Positions 23,114-32,232 of a stretch of DNA of 64,000 nt are shown here, piece after piece. A model generated the notes under the pieces. It was not told the origin of the DNA, ran no database searches, and worked only from the letters and a program-made list of their open reading frames with translations. This DNA comes from Rhipidocladum racemiflorum (taxonomy: Eukaryota; Streptophyta; Magnoliopsida; Poales; Poaceae). The DNA lies in assembly GCA_036346355.1 (NCBI GenBank), contig CM070577.1:9919666-9983665 (forward strand). The letters are read 5' to 3'. Every line of letters begins with the position of its first letter. The stretch's first letter is position 1. The position numbers were made by a program, and so were the translations under genes.

Positions 23114-25998
23114 TCAGTGAAGTCCGGAACCGGGCAGATGGGCCCCCAAAGCCGATAGTGCTGCAGCCGCCCTACCAATAGTAGCTTGAACACTATCTAT
23201 TAGTTGCTCATCGGCTTTTGCATCACCCGGAATTGGGATCATTTTAGCTGAATGATTCCTGACTTTGGTGAAGACTTCACCGATTTGCTGTCTCTGGGCC
23301 GCCAGTGAAGACGTCGCATCCGTAATGCCGATCTGGCAATCTGAAAGTTCTTTTGTAACCAAGGCCAGCTGTTCTTCGAGTTTCTTCTTGGATAACTCCA
23401 GCTCTTGGGCCTTAGTCTTAGCCGATTTCAGCACGGCAGCACCCTGATCAAATGCACTCTTTCGAGATTTGGCATCCGCTATGAGCTTGTCCAAGATCTC
23501 TTGGTCGGCTTGTTGGGACTTCCGCTGTTCAACCCTTTGCTTGGCTGACTCTACATCCTGCCGACGAGCATCCAGGTGGCATACCTCTAGTAGTGCGTTC
23601 ATAGCAGCAGGGGGAAGATCGGCTTGGACGGCCGCCATCGCATTCCTCAGAGGTTGAGTGTTGGCCAGAAGAGCCGCTTCCGGTTGCATCACTTCGTCCA
23701 GGAGGCGGTTGAGCCGCTCCTGCATGCCCGGCTCATGATTCTGGCCCGCCGCGCAGAAGCAGCAATTATGCGTTGAATGTCGGCCGGGTAGTCGTCAGTG
23801 GCCAACACTTCCGGGTCGTCGAGCTCGTCCAAAGAAAAGCCTAAAAGATCGGCTAAGTCCATCGACGGAGCCGGGCCAGAAGCAGGTTTTGGAGGTGAGG
23901 AAGCGGATGGCGGAGCAGGAGCCAGAGCCGGCAAGACAAGCACATCTGTCTGAGTCTTCTCTGCATCGGCTTCTAACAACTGGACGGAAGGGGTTTCCTG
24001 AGGAATACTTTACGATAAGATAAGGAAAACAAAGACAAAAATCAAGATAAGGGACGAAGCTAACCGCAGTGGCCGATCCAGTTGGGGATGATGCTGCATC
24101 ACGACCCGCAGGTTTTGGAGATCGTTTGATAACGACTCTACGGCTCTTCTTTTTCTCTAAAAATGACAAACGAGGGGTTAACCGATAGCAAGTATGAAAC
24201 TTCGCCTACAAAAGAAATCTAAGCAAAAATGGAACTGGACGTACTTTTAGTGCGCTGATCGGCAAGATCGGACAGTGATGGGCTATTGACCCCCAACGTG
24301 CCAGAAGATAAACCGGCAAGAGGGGTCGACGGCCTTTGCCGTTTCGAGCGATCGTCGGCCGATGCAGTTTGCGCTGGAGTCGACCTTTTGCTAGTCTGAA
24401 AAAGGACAAAAGATATGATTAAGCCGATGAAAATCTTATTTCAATAAACGTCAAAATGAAAATACCTCTAAAGATGAGTTAGCGTGGCTTGAACTCGAGC
24501 TAGACCCAGCGGCGATCTCCGTCGGCTCTTGGAAGCCAGGGAGAAAAGAGGACAAGACCTCATGAATAGTGCGTCCCCGCAAGAGCGCCTCAGCTATGGA
24601 GGCCCACCATGTGGTAAATTGGCCCGATCGACGTGTGTTTAGCACGAGGAATGGTAAGTCTACCACATGGAGCTCATCGGCTAGCTCAATAATAAGCTCC
24701 GCCGCAGTAATGTTAGTGACTTTATTTCGTGGCTTGATCATGTTGAGTAAAGGAAAGCAAGGAATTGTTTGTCCAAAACCCAGCTGGCGAGCATACACTG
24801 AAGGGTGATAGAACTCATAGGTCGGCTGAAATGTTCTATTTCGAGTACTCAAGCCGACGTGAAGAATGCAAGGAGAAATCAGCAGAGGAAGCAGATCAAG
24901 AGTGGACTGGGGCATTAAAGAGCTATCAGAGTTTAGACGGAGGAAAGAAGGCCATGGGAGATCGGCTAGTTGGCTATACGAAAAGAAGTCTCGACGGTTG
25001 AAGGAGGCTTGGTTGAGATTCAAGAAGAAGGATAAGTACTTATGAAAACCGTAGGGAGATTTTAGGTTCATCAGATGAACACATCATGAATTTTTCACCC
25101 GGAGATCGGCTAGGTTGGAATCTAGGGGTTGCACCCTCGGGAAAATCTTCCGTTGGGAAAGCCGATTCCTCCGATGGATCTGGGATAATAAGACGACCAA
25201 AGACACAGTAAAGCCAGATCTGAATGAACCAAAGTGGACCACCAATGTTGCCCACGACATAGGAACCGTTGCCGGTAAAAAGCCGACTCCGGATGATATG
25301 CATCATGTGGTATACGGCCCCCAACAAGGATTTCCCTAGAGCTAGCCGACGACCCATGACTAGCTGCTCCGACATAAATTGATAAACCTGGGTTGGTCCT
25401 ATAGAAGCGCCACAGAAGAGGAATCGGTCTAGCCATAGGTTGAGGAAAGCTACATGTTCCTCATCCAATACAGGGCCAGTCAACTTGTTATTATTTTGTA
25501 TATATCTGGACCAGCCTTCTCCCTTTTTTCGGGTCAATTTATACTGAGGTTTCCCGCTAAAAGCCGATATTTGGTCTCCATCGGGCCTAAGGCAACACAA
25601 TTCGACCATGTCTAAGAGGGTTGGGCCGATGGGACCAGTTGGGAAAAAGAAGGCGTTAAAAGAATCCGACCAAAAATAGCAAGCAGCGGCTACCAAGGAT
25701 TCGTTAGGTTCTGGATCGGCTAAGGACATAGGAATACATTCAGCGATACCCATTCCTTCCCACTCAGCCTTTTTCTGGGTTGATACTCTAATATACCAAG
25801 ACCTCCAAATTTCTTGAGAGTCATCGGCCAAGCCCTAAAGCTTTTTGTCCATTCCTTAATATTATAGCCAGGAGCCGACAGAGGGAGTCTAGGGATTTCA
25901 TCTCCAACAACCGTATCGGTCTCTATGGTTCCTAATGGGCCTAGAAAGTACTGGTGGTCGCTATCTGGGATCGGAATGAGTACCTGGGATGCGTCCAT
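23114..25998 (-). pseudogene. Antisense plant mobile domain (PMD) plus coiled-coil gene
   Basis: I read four minus-strand exons, 25998-24466, 24395-24245, 24156-24065 and 23997-23114, each junction with GT/AG. Exon 1 encodes a plant mobile domain (MAIN/MAIL-type): IWRSWYIRVSTQKKAEWEGMG, FWSDSFNAFFFPTGPIGPTL, LDMVELCCLRPDG and the signature YHPSVYARQLGFGQ near 24790. Exons 2 and 3 encode a Ser/basic linker (LGVNSPSLSDLA; KKKSRRVVIKRSPKP). Exon 4 encodes LADLLGFSLDELDDPEV, then a long coiled coil (LEEQLALVTKELSD) ending GAHLPGSGLH. Exons 2-4 recur in the second copy (62680-63963), which supports the splice sites. Frame breaks lie near 25828, 25055 and 23745. Because the introns are antisense to the genomic RNA they survive retrotransposition. 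PMD genes in gypsy elements are known; their role is not settled, and an effect on silencing or expression is inference. Confidence 0.85.
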
Positions 25999-26099
25999 TT
26001 CAGCCGATACGACAGGAAGAGGGGATTGACGCGGAGAAAAGCCGATTTCAAGATGAACGAGAGCACGTCAGGGTGAAAATGACCGCAGGGGGGACCTCA

Positions 26100-26107
26100 T
26101 ATTTATA
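26100..26107 (-). promoter_or_regulatory. Candidate TATA box for the antisense PMD gene
   Basis: On the minus strand the sequence reads TATAAAT about 100 bases upstream of the ATG at 25998, outside the LTR. The position and motif fit an independent promoter driving the antisense gene. Motif-based only. Confidence 0.5.
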
Positions 26108-26271
26108 CCTCGGTGAAAAAGATGAAAAGGCGGGAACAGTTGCTGCATTAAAAACGCACCGAGGGCATTGCAGCGCTATTAATGGGGAAGTTACCGAGGT
26201 GAATCCTAAACGACAAGCCGATCACGGAAAAAAAAGGCGAAGAATTTTTGAAAGATAGCAAGCTACCTTTC

Positions 26272-26287
26272 AAAAATGGGGGGCATA
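26272..26287 (+). other. Polypurine tract of Tat-1a
   Basis: AAAAATGGGGGGCATA lies immediately before the 3' LTR start TGTTTGCACC, where plus-strand DNA synthesis is primed. Confidence 0.8.
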
Positions 26288-26918
26288 TGTTTGCACCAAA
26301 ATTCGGCACGTATTGGAATCGATCTGAGACAGAAAGAGAGTATACGTATGGAAAGAAATCGGTAAACGAATCGGAAAAGTTATCCGTTTCTAAAAAGGAA
26401 AGGAAATCAGACCGGAGGCCGATACGGGTAAACGCATCGTATCCATATACAACTCGGATCGGCCAAGTGTGTTATAAAAAGGGGTAGACGTCAAGCGAAA
26501 AGAGGATATCAATCAATTCAACCACACACATTTACTTTTTACAAGCTTGTCTTTTACGTTGCTTTAGTCTCATAGATCTCTCTGCAAGTCGACGGAATCA
26601 ACATAGTTGCGCATCACCGATTGTTGATTTCTGCCGGTTTCACCCAGGTTTGATCTGCTTCGTTTTGTTGCGCATCGCCTTCCCGAAGCCGATTTTTACC
26701 TTGTATCCTGATCGATCGTAACCGATTGATCTAGCTATCTCCTAATCGGTTCTAGCCGACTAGCGAAAAGCCGATAGATCCTTGTTTATCGGCTTTGATC
26801 AAATTACAAATTCTACCTTGTCAATTTCAGGTCAAATTGACTGGCACGCTCTGCAAACCCGGCGTTTGTCTTGTGTGTTCGAGGCCGAAAACCCTCCTTC
26901 ACGTTTTTTGCGCGAACA
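26288..26918 (+). repeat. 3' LTR of Tat-1a
   Basis: Same length (631 bp) as the 5' LTR. Reading the two side by side I count about four differences: AGACGG/AGACAG, TAGTTTC/TAGTCTC, ATCGCCG/ATCACCG and TAACCCATTG/TAACCGATTG. GGTTT follows it, matching the base run before the 5' LTR. Confidence 0.95.
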
Positions 26919-26923
26919 GGTTT

Positions 26924-27313
26924 GAATTAAATTATGTCGATTACAGTAGTTAATGAATTTAAAATTAAAATAACTTTAGTAAAAAAATGTTAATAAGACT
27001 CAGCTTCATAGTAGCTCCTTAACTTGAATTTAAAATAATCACTTAAATGATAAATAAAATAATTTTATATCAAAGTATGTTAATTTTGAAAGAAGTCTAA
27101 TAATAGTGTTGGGCATAGTGCTGGCCCTGCCTTATTGCTCTTACGCTGGAGGACGGCCAATCAATTAACAACAGATCACACTAAGCCCAGGTCAATCGCT
27201 ATATCAACAACACATGCATTACACATACACACTGAGAACCTGTTACCAAACATCATGTTAAGAATTTCTAATTGTCAGGTAGCAAGTGAAAAAGTCTACT
27301 ATAGCCCCTAGAT
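26924..27313. other. Unassigned AT-rich flank
   Basis: Continuation of the pre-insertion DNA right of Tat-1a. No gene or terminus recognised. It ends with CCCTAGAT, the left half of the target duplication of the next MITE. Confidence 0.5.
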
Positions 27314-27717
27314 CAGGATTAACAAAACCGAAATCGAAAAAACCGATGGAAAACCGAAATTGGAAATTCGAAAATATCAAGCTAAAAATCGTTGGAAAAT
27401 CGTTAGAAACGGAAGAGTTTCAAAACCGAGCATTTGAACAAAAAACATTCAAAACAAATTTAAAAAAAAACGAAAACCCATCGGTTTTCTCGAAAAACCG
27501 CTCGGCAAGTTGAACCTTTTGGACGATCGGTTTCTTGAGCGGTTTTCATCGGTTTTCTCGAAAAACCGCTCGGTTTACATAGCATAAATTTTTTTAAATT
27601 TTTTGAAATTTTCTTTTGAACTGGACCGGTTTACCAATCGGTTTTATATTTCGGTGGGGCTCGAAATCTCGAAAACCGAACGAAAATCGCGAAATTCGTT
27701 CGGTTTTATTAACCCTG
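27314..27717. mobile_element. hAT-type MITE, AAACCG-rich
   Basis: The terminal inverted repeats are CAGGATTAACAAAACCGA (left) and, on the reverse strand of the right end, CAGGGTTAATAAAACCGA (16 of 18 identical). The CAG start and the 8-bp flanks CCCTAGAT (27306-27313) and CGCTAGAT (27718-27725; 7 of 8 match) are characteristic of hAT elements. The 404-bp body is built of many AAACCG, CGGTTTT and GAAAAACCGCTCGG words and has no transposase. Confidence 0.8.
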
Positions 27718-27739
27718 CGCTAGATATTATCTTCTATTC

Positions 27740-27985
27740 TCACTCCCAGAAGGTTTTTCTGACGGTTGCCCGTCAGTGATACGCATGCCAATAATTCGAG
27801 GCCCGCACATTTGCCTGATCGCCAGGGTGATCATCCGTTAGGAATTCTTTTCTTGACGGTTAACCTTCAGACATTTGCCTAATGAGAGGTGCTCTACCCA
27901 GACGACTTTTGCCTGACGGGGTTCATGAGGTAAAGTATTCTTGACGGTTTTTGCCTATTCCTGACGGTTATTAATAGTCGTGAAA
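27740..27985. repeat. TGACGG motif cluster, transposon-like
   Basis: TGACGG or its complement occurs at least five times (near 27759, 27859, 27915, 27941 and 27962), some paired as short inverted repeats such as TGACGGTTGCCCGTCA. This resembles CACTA sub-terminal repeats, but I find no CACTA terminus here, so the element type is open. Confidence 0.4.
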
Positions 27986-28163
27986 TCTTTCTTTAAACGT
28001 GGATAACATGGTTTCCATTATCAAAATAATGGAAAGATTTTTACAGCTAGCATCTGATAGTTTTCGCCTTACTATATTGTCAAAGATGCAGATATAAAAT
28101 TAAGCTTCACTCATTGTGTTGTTATGTTTTTCAGAACAAGCACCAAACTAATTACGGAATTGC

Positions 28164-28330
28164 TAGGGATCAGACGTCTGATTTTTTTGCAATATTTATT
28201 AATCGCGTGAAATATTTTTTTCTACTGAAACATTTTTCTTCGACAAACAGTAAAAAAAAAATGTTTCATACGTTCAAAAAAATGTTGCGCGGCGTCTAAA
28301 AAAACAAAAATCGGACGTCCGGCTGCTAGT
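28164..28330. mobile_element. Foldback MITE candidate
   Basis: Imperfect inverted repeats CAGACGTCTGATTTTTT (left) and AAAAATCGGACGTCCGG (right) face each other about 150 bp apart, with TGAAACATTTTT/AAAAATGTTTCA forming an inner stem. TGCTAG occurs just outside both ends and may be part of a longer target duplication. Superfamily not determined. Confidence 0.45.
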
Positions 28331-28479
28331 TTCTCCCAACTAATTAACCTCTGGAAAACATAACTAAAATGTGGACGCCCAGCAAGGCAGCAAGCGAAAT
28401 TGGAATTAGCTGTCACCAATACATCCAGAGTAAGAAAGGAAAATACTAGAACGAAAACTACTCCGCATGATTTCACTCC

Positions 28480-29000
28480 CAGGAGCCGCCCATATTGCGT
28501 GGAGCCTTCTATTCCATTGCATCTTCTTTGTGTCCGTCTTCTATCATCAGGAGGTTTCTTGCCACTTCTTGATCTCCACTCTTTTGGACGTCGTCAAATC
28601 TGCTTGCATGAATCCTCAAAGCCTCTTCTTGCAGTACAACTGCTCCAGCCAGCAGCTCTTCTTTTTTCCTCATCTTTTTGCTACCCTGCCCAGAAATTTA
28701 GGAATGTGCACGTGTCTAGCAAATGATCGATCGGTCGGAGATCTGATCAATTTTTTTTCTCAAAACTTGCCATGTTTCTTAACTTCCACATGGCCCAGCA
28801 CAATGCCCACAAGGCCACAACGCTACAATATGAAAACTAGTTTTGCCTCGGATATGTTGCCTTGCCCACCACAAGTATTGCTCAAATGAATTTGGTCTTC
28901 GAGAAGGACCAAACATTGAGCAAATCACACCCCACACTTGATTAGTAAGATAGTTATACATAGATTTCATTAAAAATACACCCGAAGTGTTCCATTTCAT
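28480..29000 (-). pseudogene. L1-type LINE ORF2, 3' end fragment
   Basis: Read on the minus strand, this is the C-terminal zinc-binding (zf-RVT) end of a plant LINE reverse transcriptase: GVFLMKSMYNYLTNQ, RPNSFEQYLWWARQHI and, after frame changes, the WALWK.RN.ACFEKK-like and CTFLNFWAG words. Several frameshifts are present. The catalytic RT domain is absent. A poly-A tail would lie left of 28480 but is not clear. Confidence 0.7.
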
Positions 29001-29790
29001 TAAGGATTGTCATTGATGTGGATATGCATACTCCAATACTTTCCAGTTTAGTATTTTAATTAACTGAAAAGAATTACTATGCCGCATCAAATATCAATAG
29101 GTAAACCTTCTCCTTAAGCAATCTTTGTTATATTTTTCTAATAACTATAGACTTCCTAATAGAGGGGTGTTTACTTGTTATTACGTACGAAGATTGTATA
29201 AATATAAATTAGAGCCAAATTGCGCCAATGTATTATGGTGGACCCCAGCGGGAGGCGATGGAGGACAGGAGCCAAATGGAAGATACTATTCATATACTAT
29301 TCATGTACCCTATTTCCTTCCATGTATGCACTTCAAGAGCAAAGGAAAGAAGCAATAGAGAAGGCAAAAGAGATTTCAGCCATCCTCATGCAAAGGAAAG
29401 GAAGCAAGAGAGAAGGAATGAGAGATTTCAACCACCAGTTTATTAGCAACTTCACCATATAAAATTATTCTAAGTCATTCTATAATTTTTTGGGTGAATT
29501 CTCCTTTATCACTGAGTATTTTATCTCATCGGAGAGACATAGAAGGATTGTACTAATAGCTTTTTGCTCCATCACCTTCCAGTCTTCAGTGGACGTCTTT
29601 TCCGGTTTGTCCCCTTGAAGAGCAGCGATTAACTATTGCTAGACAAGGACATCCTTCACCACACATTGCCACACGTTGAAATTTCTACGCCATCAAATTT
29701 ATCTACTTGATTCCAAATCATCGACATTGATCTTGATTTTGTGCCACCTGACGCTTTACGTACTTTCTCATAAATCTAATTAATCCGGCC
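29001..29790. other. Unassigned intergenic DNA
   Basis: AT-rich. Short overlapping open frames at 29125-29462 contain GAAGCAA/GAGAAGG purine repeats (two diverged copies of AGGAAAGAAGCAATAGAGAA near 29343 and 29394). No domain is recognised. Confidence 0.45.
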
Positions 29791-30060
29791 ATGACTCTGA
29801 ATCCGATACCACTTGTTACACTCTGATACGACACGAGTATGCACGGTCTCATGAACAAAGAAGATGAATCTCATAGACTGAACCAAAATAACGATGTTGA
29901 AACAACCACGACAAGAGCGAAGATTTGGCAAAGCCGACCACAAATTCTTTAAGCACAATCTTAAAAGAGTACAAGGAATTGCTGCTTGCTCACAATCCTA
30001 TTGAACCTTTTAGGACCCTTGAATTCATTCCCTATATAAAAATCTAGTGCTAAAGAATAA
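29791..30060 (-). repeat. Relic LTR with tRNA-Met-type PBS (copia-like)
   Basis: On the minus strand, TGTAACAAG is followed by TGGTATCGGATTCAGAG, close to the TGGTATCAGAGC primer-binding site used by many copia and some gypsy elements. TGTTACA at 29814 would then be the LTR 3' end, and the LTR body extends rightward with a TATATAGGG box near 30030. The other LTR end and the coding part are not found; the CACTA end at 30090 may cut it. Confidence 0.45.
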
Positions 30061-30089
30061 CCTAGCTTCTTATTCTCACGTGCGCTTCT

Positions 30090-30600
30090 CACTACTACAG
30101 ATTGGTACAGCACTATCGCTTCATCTGTGTCGGTTCCCAACTTTTCATGAAAAAATGATTGTGATAGCAGATTCGACAAGGTAATTAATAATTAGAGGGG
30201 AATCATCACAATCGGTTCTTTTCTTGGAACCGATTGTGATGTGCCAAATTCTACATTGCAATCGGTTCTTTTCTCGGAACCATTGCAATGTACACATGCA
30301 CATCACAATCGGTTCTAAGGTTAGAACAGATTGTGATGTGTGTGCACATCACAATTGGTTCTTTACATAAAACCGATTGCAATGTGCTACATGTGCACAT
30401 GCACATCACAATCGGTTATGAGGTTAGAACTGATTGTGATGTTTATGCACATCACAATAGGTTCATTTCTTGGAATCGATTGCAATGCGCACATGCACAT
30501 TGGAATCGATTTTGAAGTTAGAACCGATGATGTGTACACATCACGATCGGTTCTTTTCTTTGAACCGATTGTTATGTGCCTCGCTAGGTTTTATATACCC
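30090..30600 (+). mobile_element. CACTA terminus with sub-terminal repeat array, one end only
   Basis: CACTACTACAGATTGG at 30090 is a canonical CACTA left end. From about 30210 to 30590, TCACAATCGGTTC-type and AACCGATTGTGATG-type words alternate about ten times, separated by TGTGCACATGCACA. These are the binding repeats for the element's transposase and are arranged as tandem hairpins. I cannot find the matching GTAGTG end, so the rest is lost or very diverged. Confidence 0.72.
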
Positions 30601-30689
30601 TTAGGCTAAATTCTCCTCTGTTGTTCTACTAGAGGCAAAAAAAATTGCCACTGCCCCAAAAAACACAACATAACAGAGTTGAAATTAAG

Positions 30690-31045
30690 ACTTGGATGAA
30701 AAAAATATGAAATCCTTGAGGATGGTTGTTAAGAGGGTAAGTTGAAGCACTAGCTTAAGGAGATTTTCCTTCTATTTGCCCTTATTTGTGGGTTTCTTCA
30801 AAAAGTGAGTATTCCTCCAAATCCTTTCAATTTTGCACTAGAAAATTTGATTTTGATTTGGTGAATGTATATGTTACATGGCATTAGTACTATGGTTGAA
30901 ACTAATACTTGGGTGAGAAATTATGAAATCCTCGAGGATTGGTGTTAAGAGGGTAAAGTTAAAGCCCTAGCTTGGATATTTCCCCTCATTTGTGGTTATC
31001 TTCAAAAAGTGAGCATTCCTTCAAATCCCTTCAATTTTGTACTAG
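30690..31045 (+). repeat. Tandem pair of about 150-bp direct repeats
   Basis: Unit 1 (about 30690-30850) and unit 2 (about 30900-31045) share GATGAAAAAAATATGAAATCC / GAGAAATTATGAAATCC, GTTAAGAGGGTAA, TTCAAAAAGTGAG and TCCTTTCAATTTTG / TCCCTTCAATTTTG. They lie between the CACTA end and the Tat-2 LTR and may be the inner part of that CACTA element. Confidence 0.6.
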
Positions 31046-31050
31046 GAATT

Positions 31051-31726
31051 TGTCGACGGTTGGGGAGCAGGCCCCCGCCGAGCTTACTTAGTTGATTTGG
31101 GGGATCAACTCTGTCCCCTTCTTGCGTGAAGGGTGGCTTCCGAAGGATGCCTGGTCTGGCCAAATTGAGCACACTCAAAGAATGACACAGGGATTTATCC
31201 TAGTTCGGGCCTCTCACCAAGGAGACAATAACCCTACTCCAGCGTTAGTGTATATTGCGTGCGTATCTGTCTCAATGTGTCTCTCTTTCAGTGCGTCCCT
31301 TCTTCCCTCTAATGTTCGGGAGGTATTTATAATTTACAAGAGTATCGGTTCGGTTACGGCCCACTCCGTGCACATCTGACCATGTCTAACGTGGTCGCAA
31401 CCGAACCCTACTTCTCCGCCACACCCGCGTCCTTGGTGCAACGATCCCCCGAAGTGGCGTGATTATCGCCTTGACCGTTAGTCTTAACCCCCAACCACGC
31501 ATCCAGAGATCGGGGTCGGGCCGAGCTGATTTGACACCAGCCCAATTAGGTGAGCCCGGGCGACATGCTTGGGCACTGGCCGAGCAACGGGCTTGCACCA
31601 GTCGAGCAGGTCGAGCAACGGTGCTCGACCACACCTTTGGGGACGACCTCCGAGGTGCACGGGGCCGGGACGAGACCGGTCGTTGTGGCATTATGGTAAT
31701 TAAGGGAAATTACCCAATCCTCGACA
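31051..31726 (-). repeat. 3' LTR of Tat-2
   Basis: The plus-strand ends are TGTCGACGGTTGG and ATCCTCGACA, i.e. TG...CA with a short inverted repeat. It is bordered on the inner side by a purine tract. Its 676 bp carry several CGAGC words. Confidence 0.8.
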
Positions 31727-31746
31727 ACTAGCCCCCGAGGCTCAAG
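31727..31746 (-). other. Polypurine tract of Tat-2
   Basis: On the minus strand GAGCCTCGGGGGCTAGT runs up to the LTR start TGTCGAGG, the expected plus-strand priming site. Confidence 0.65.
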
Positions 31747-32232
31747 TGGGGAAAAATGCTCGACGGGGCCTTCCCCTTAAGCCTACCGACTTAAATGGAG
31801 GGATTGGGTTCATTGCAGTGAATCACTGCTGCAGCATTCGAGCAGAGCTCCTCCGAGGATGAGCAAGTAGCTCGATCCAACGTCCAAAGTGTGCTCGGGT
31901 AAGCGAGTGTGGTCCGGCGTTGCGGTTCCTTCTCGGAGAAGCCTGGTTGTGATGGTACGAACCGTTTCCTTGGGAACCGAACCCTAACGGGACAGTTTCG
32001 ATTTCCACATCCATGTGTCAGCCCTGGATCGGTGGACTCCCCAACTGCTCCTGCGCCTTTAGGGCTTCCTCGATCGCAACGACGGGAAGTCTTTTCGCTT
32101 CCCCCCAAATCAGGTATTTAATAGATCACCGGGACTCTCCTTGCACACCCTTGTCATCTGAATCCTCCTCGTTCTAGCAACCTTCTTGCTCCAGTGCTCG
32201 CTTTTTCCCCCGATCTTTGTCTTCTTGTTTTA
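31747..32232 (+). promoter_or_regulatory. Putative promoter region of the Tat-2 antisense gene
   Basis: Non-coding stretch between polypurine tract and the antisense gene. A TATTTAAT element at about 32113 lies roughly 120 bp before the ATG at 32233, much like the spacing in Tat-1. Several CGAGC/GCTCG words are present. Motif-based inference. Confidence 0.4.

Larger units (their letters stand above)
12910..26918 (+). mobile_element. Complete Tat-lineage Ty3/gypsy retrotransposon (Tat-1a)
   Basis: A 14,009-bp element has two 631-bp LTRs (12910-13540 and 26288-26918) and a perfect 5-bp target duplication GGTTT (12905-12909 and 26919-26923). The order is LTR, PBS, gag, protease, RT-RNase H, integrase, antisense gene, polypurine tract, LTR. 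The zinc-binding Gag motifs, the VDGGA protease motif and the antisense gene between integrase and the 3' LTR place it in the Tat (RIRE2/Grande-like) lineage. By eye the LTRs differ at about 4 of 631 positions, so the insertion is recent. Even so, gag and pol carry several frame breaks, and gag is split by a solo LTR. About 2.4 kb of its length is that nested LTR. Confidence 0.95.

Noticed and set aside
30210..30590. CRISPR-like array
   Set aside because: The units alternate in orientation, vary in length and lie next to a CACTA terminus in a plant genome; no cas genes or uniform spacers.
30288..30609. Short open frames with repeated HITIGS-like peptides
   Set aside because: They are translations of the CACTA sub-terminal repeat array and not a repeat protein.
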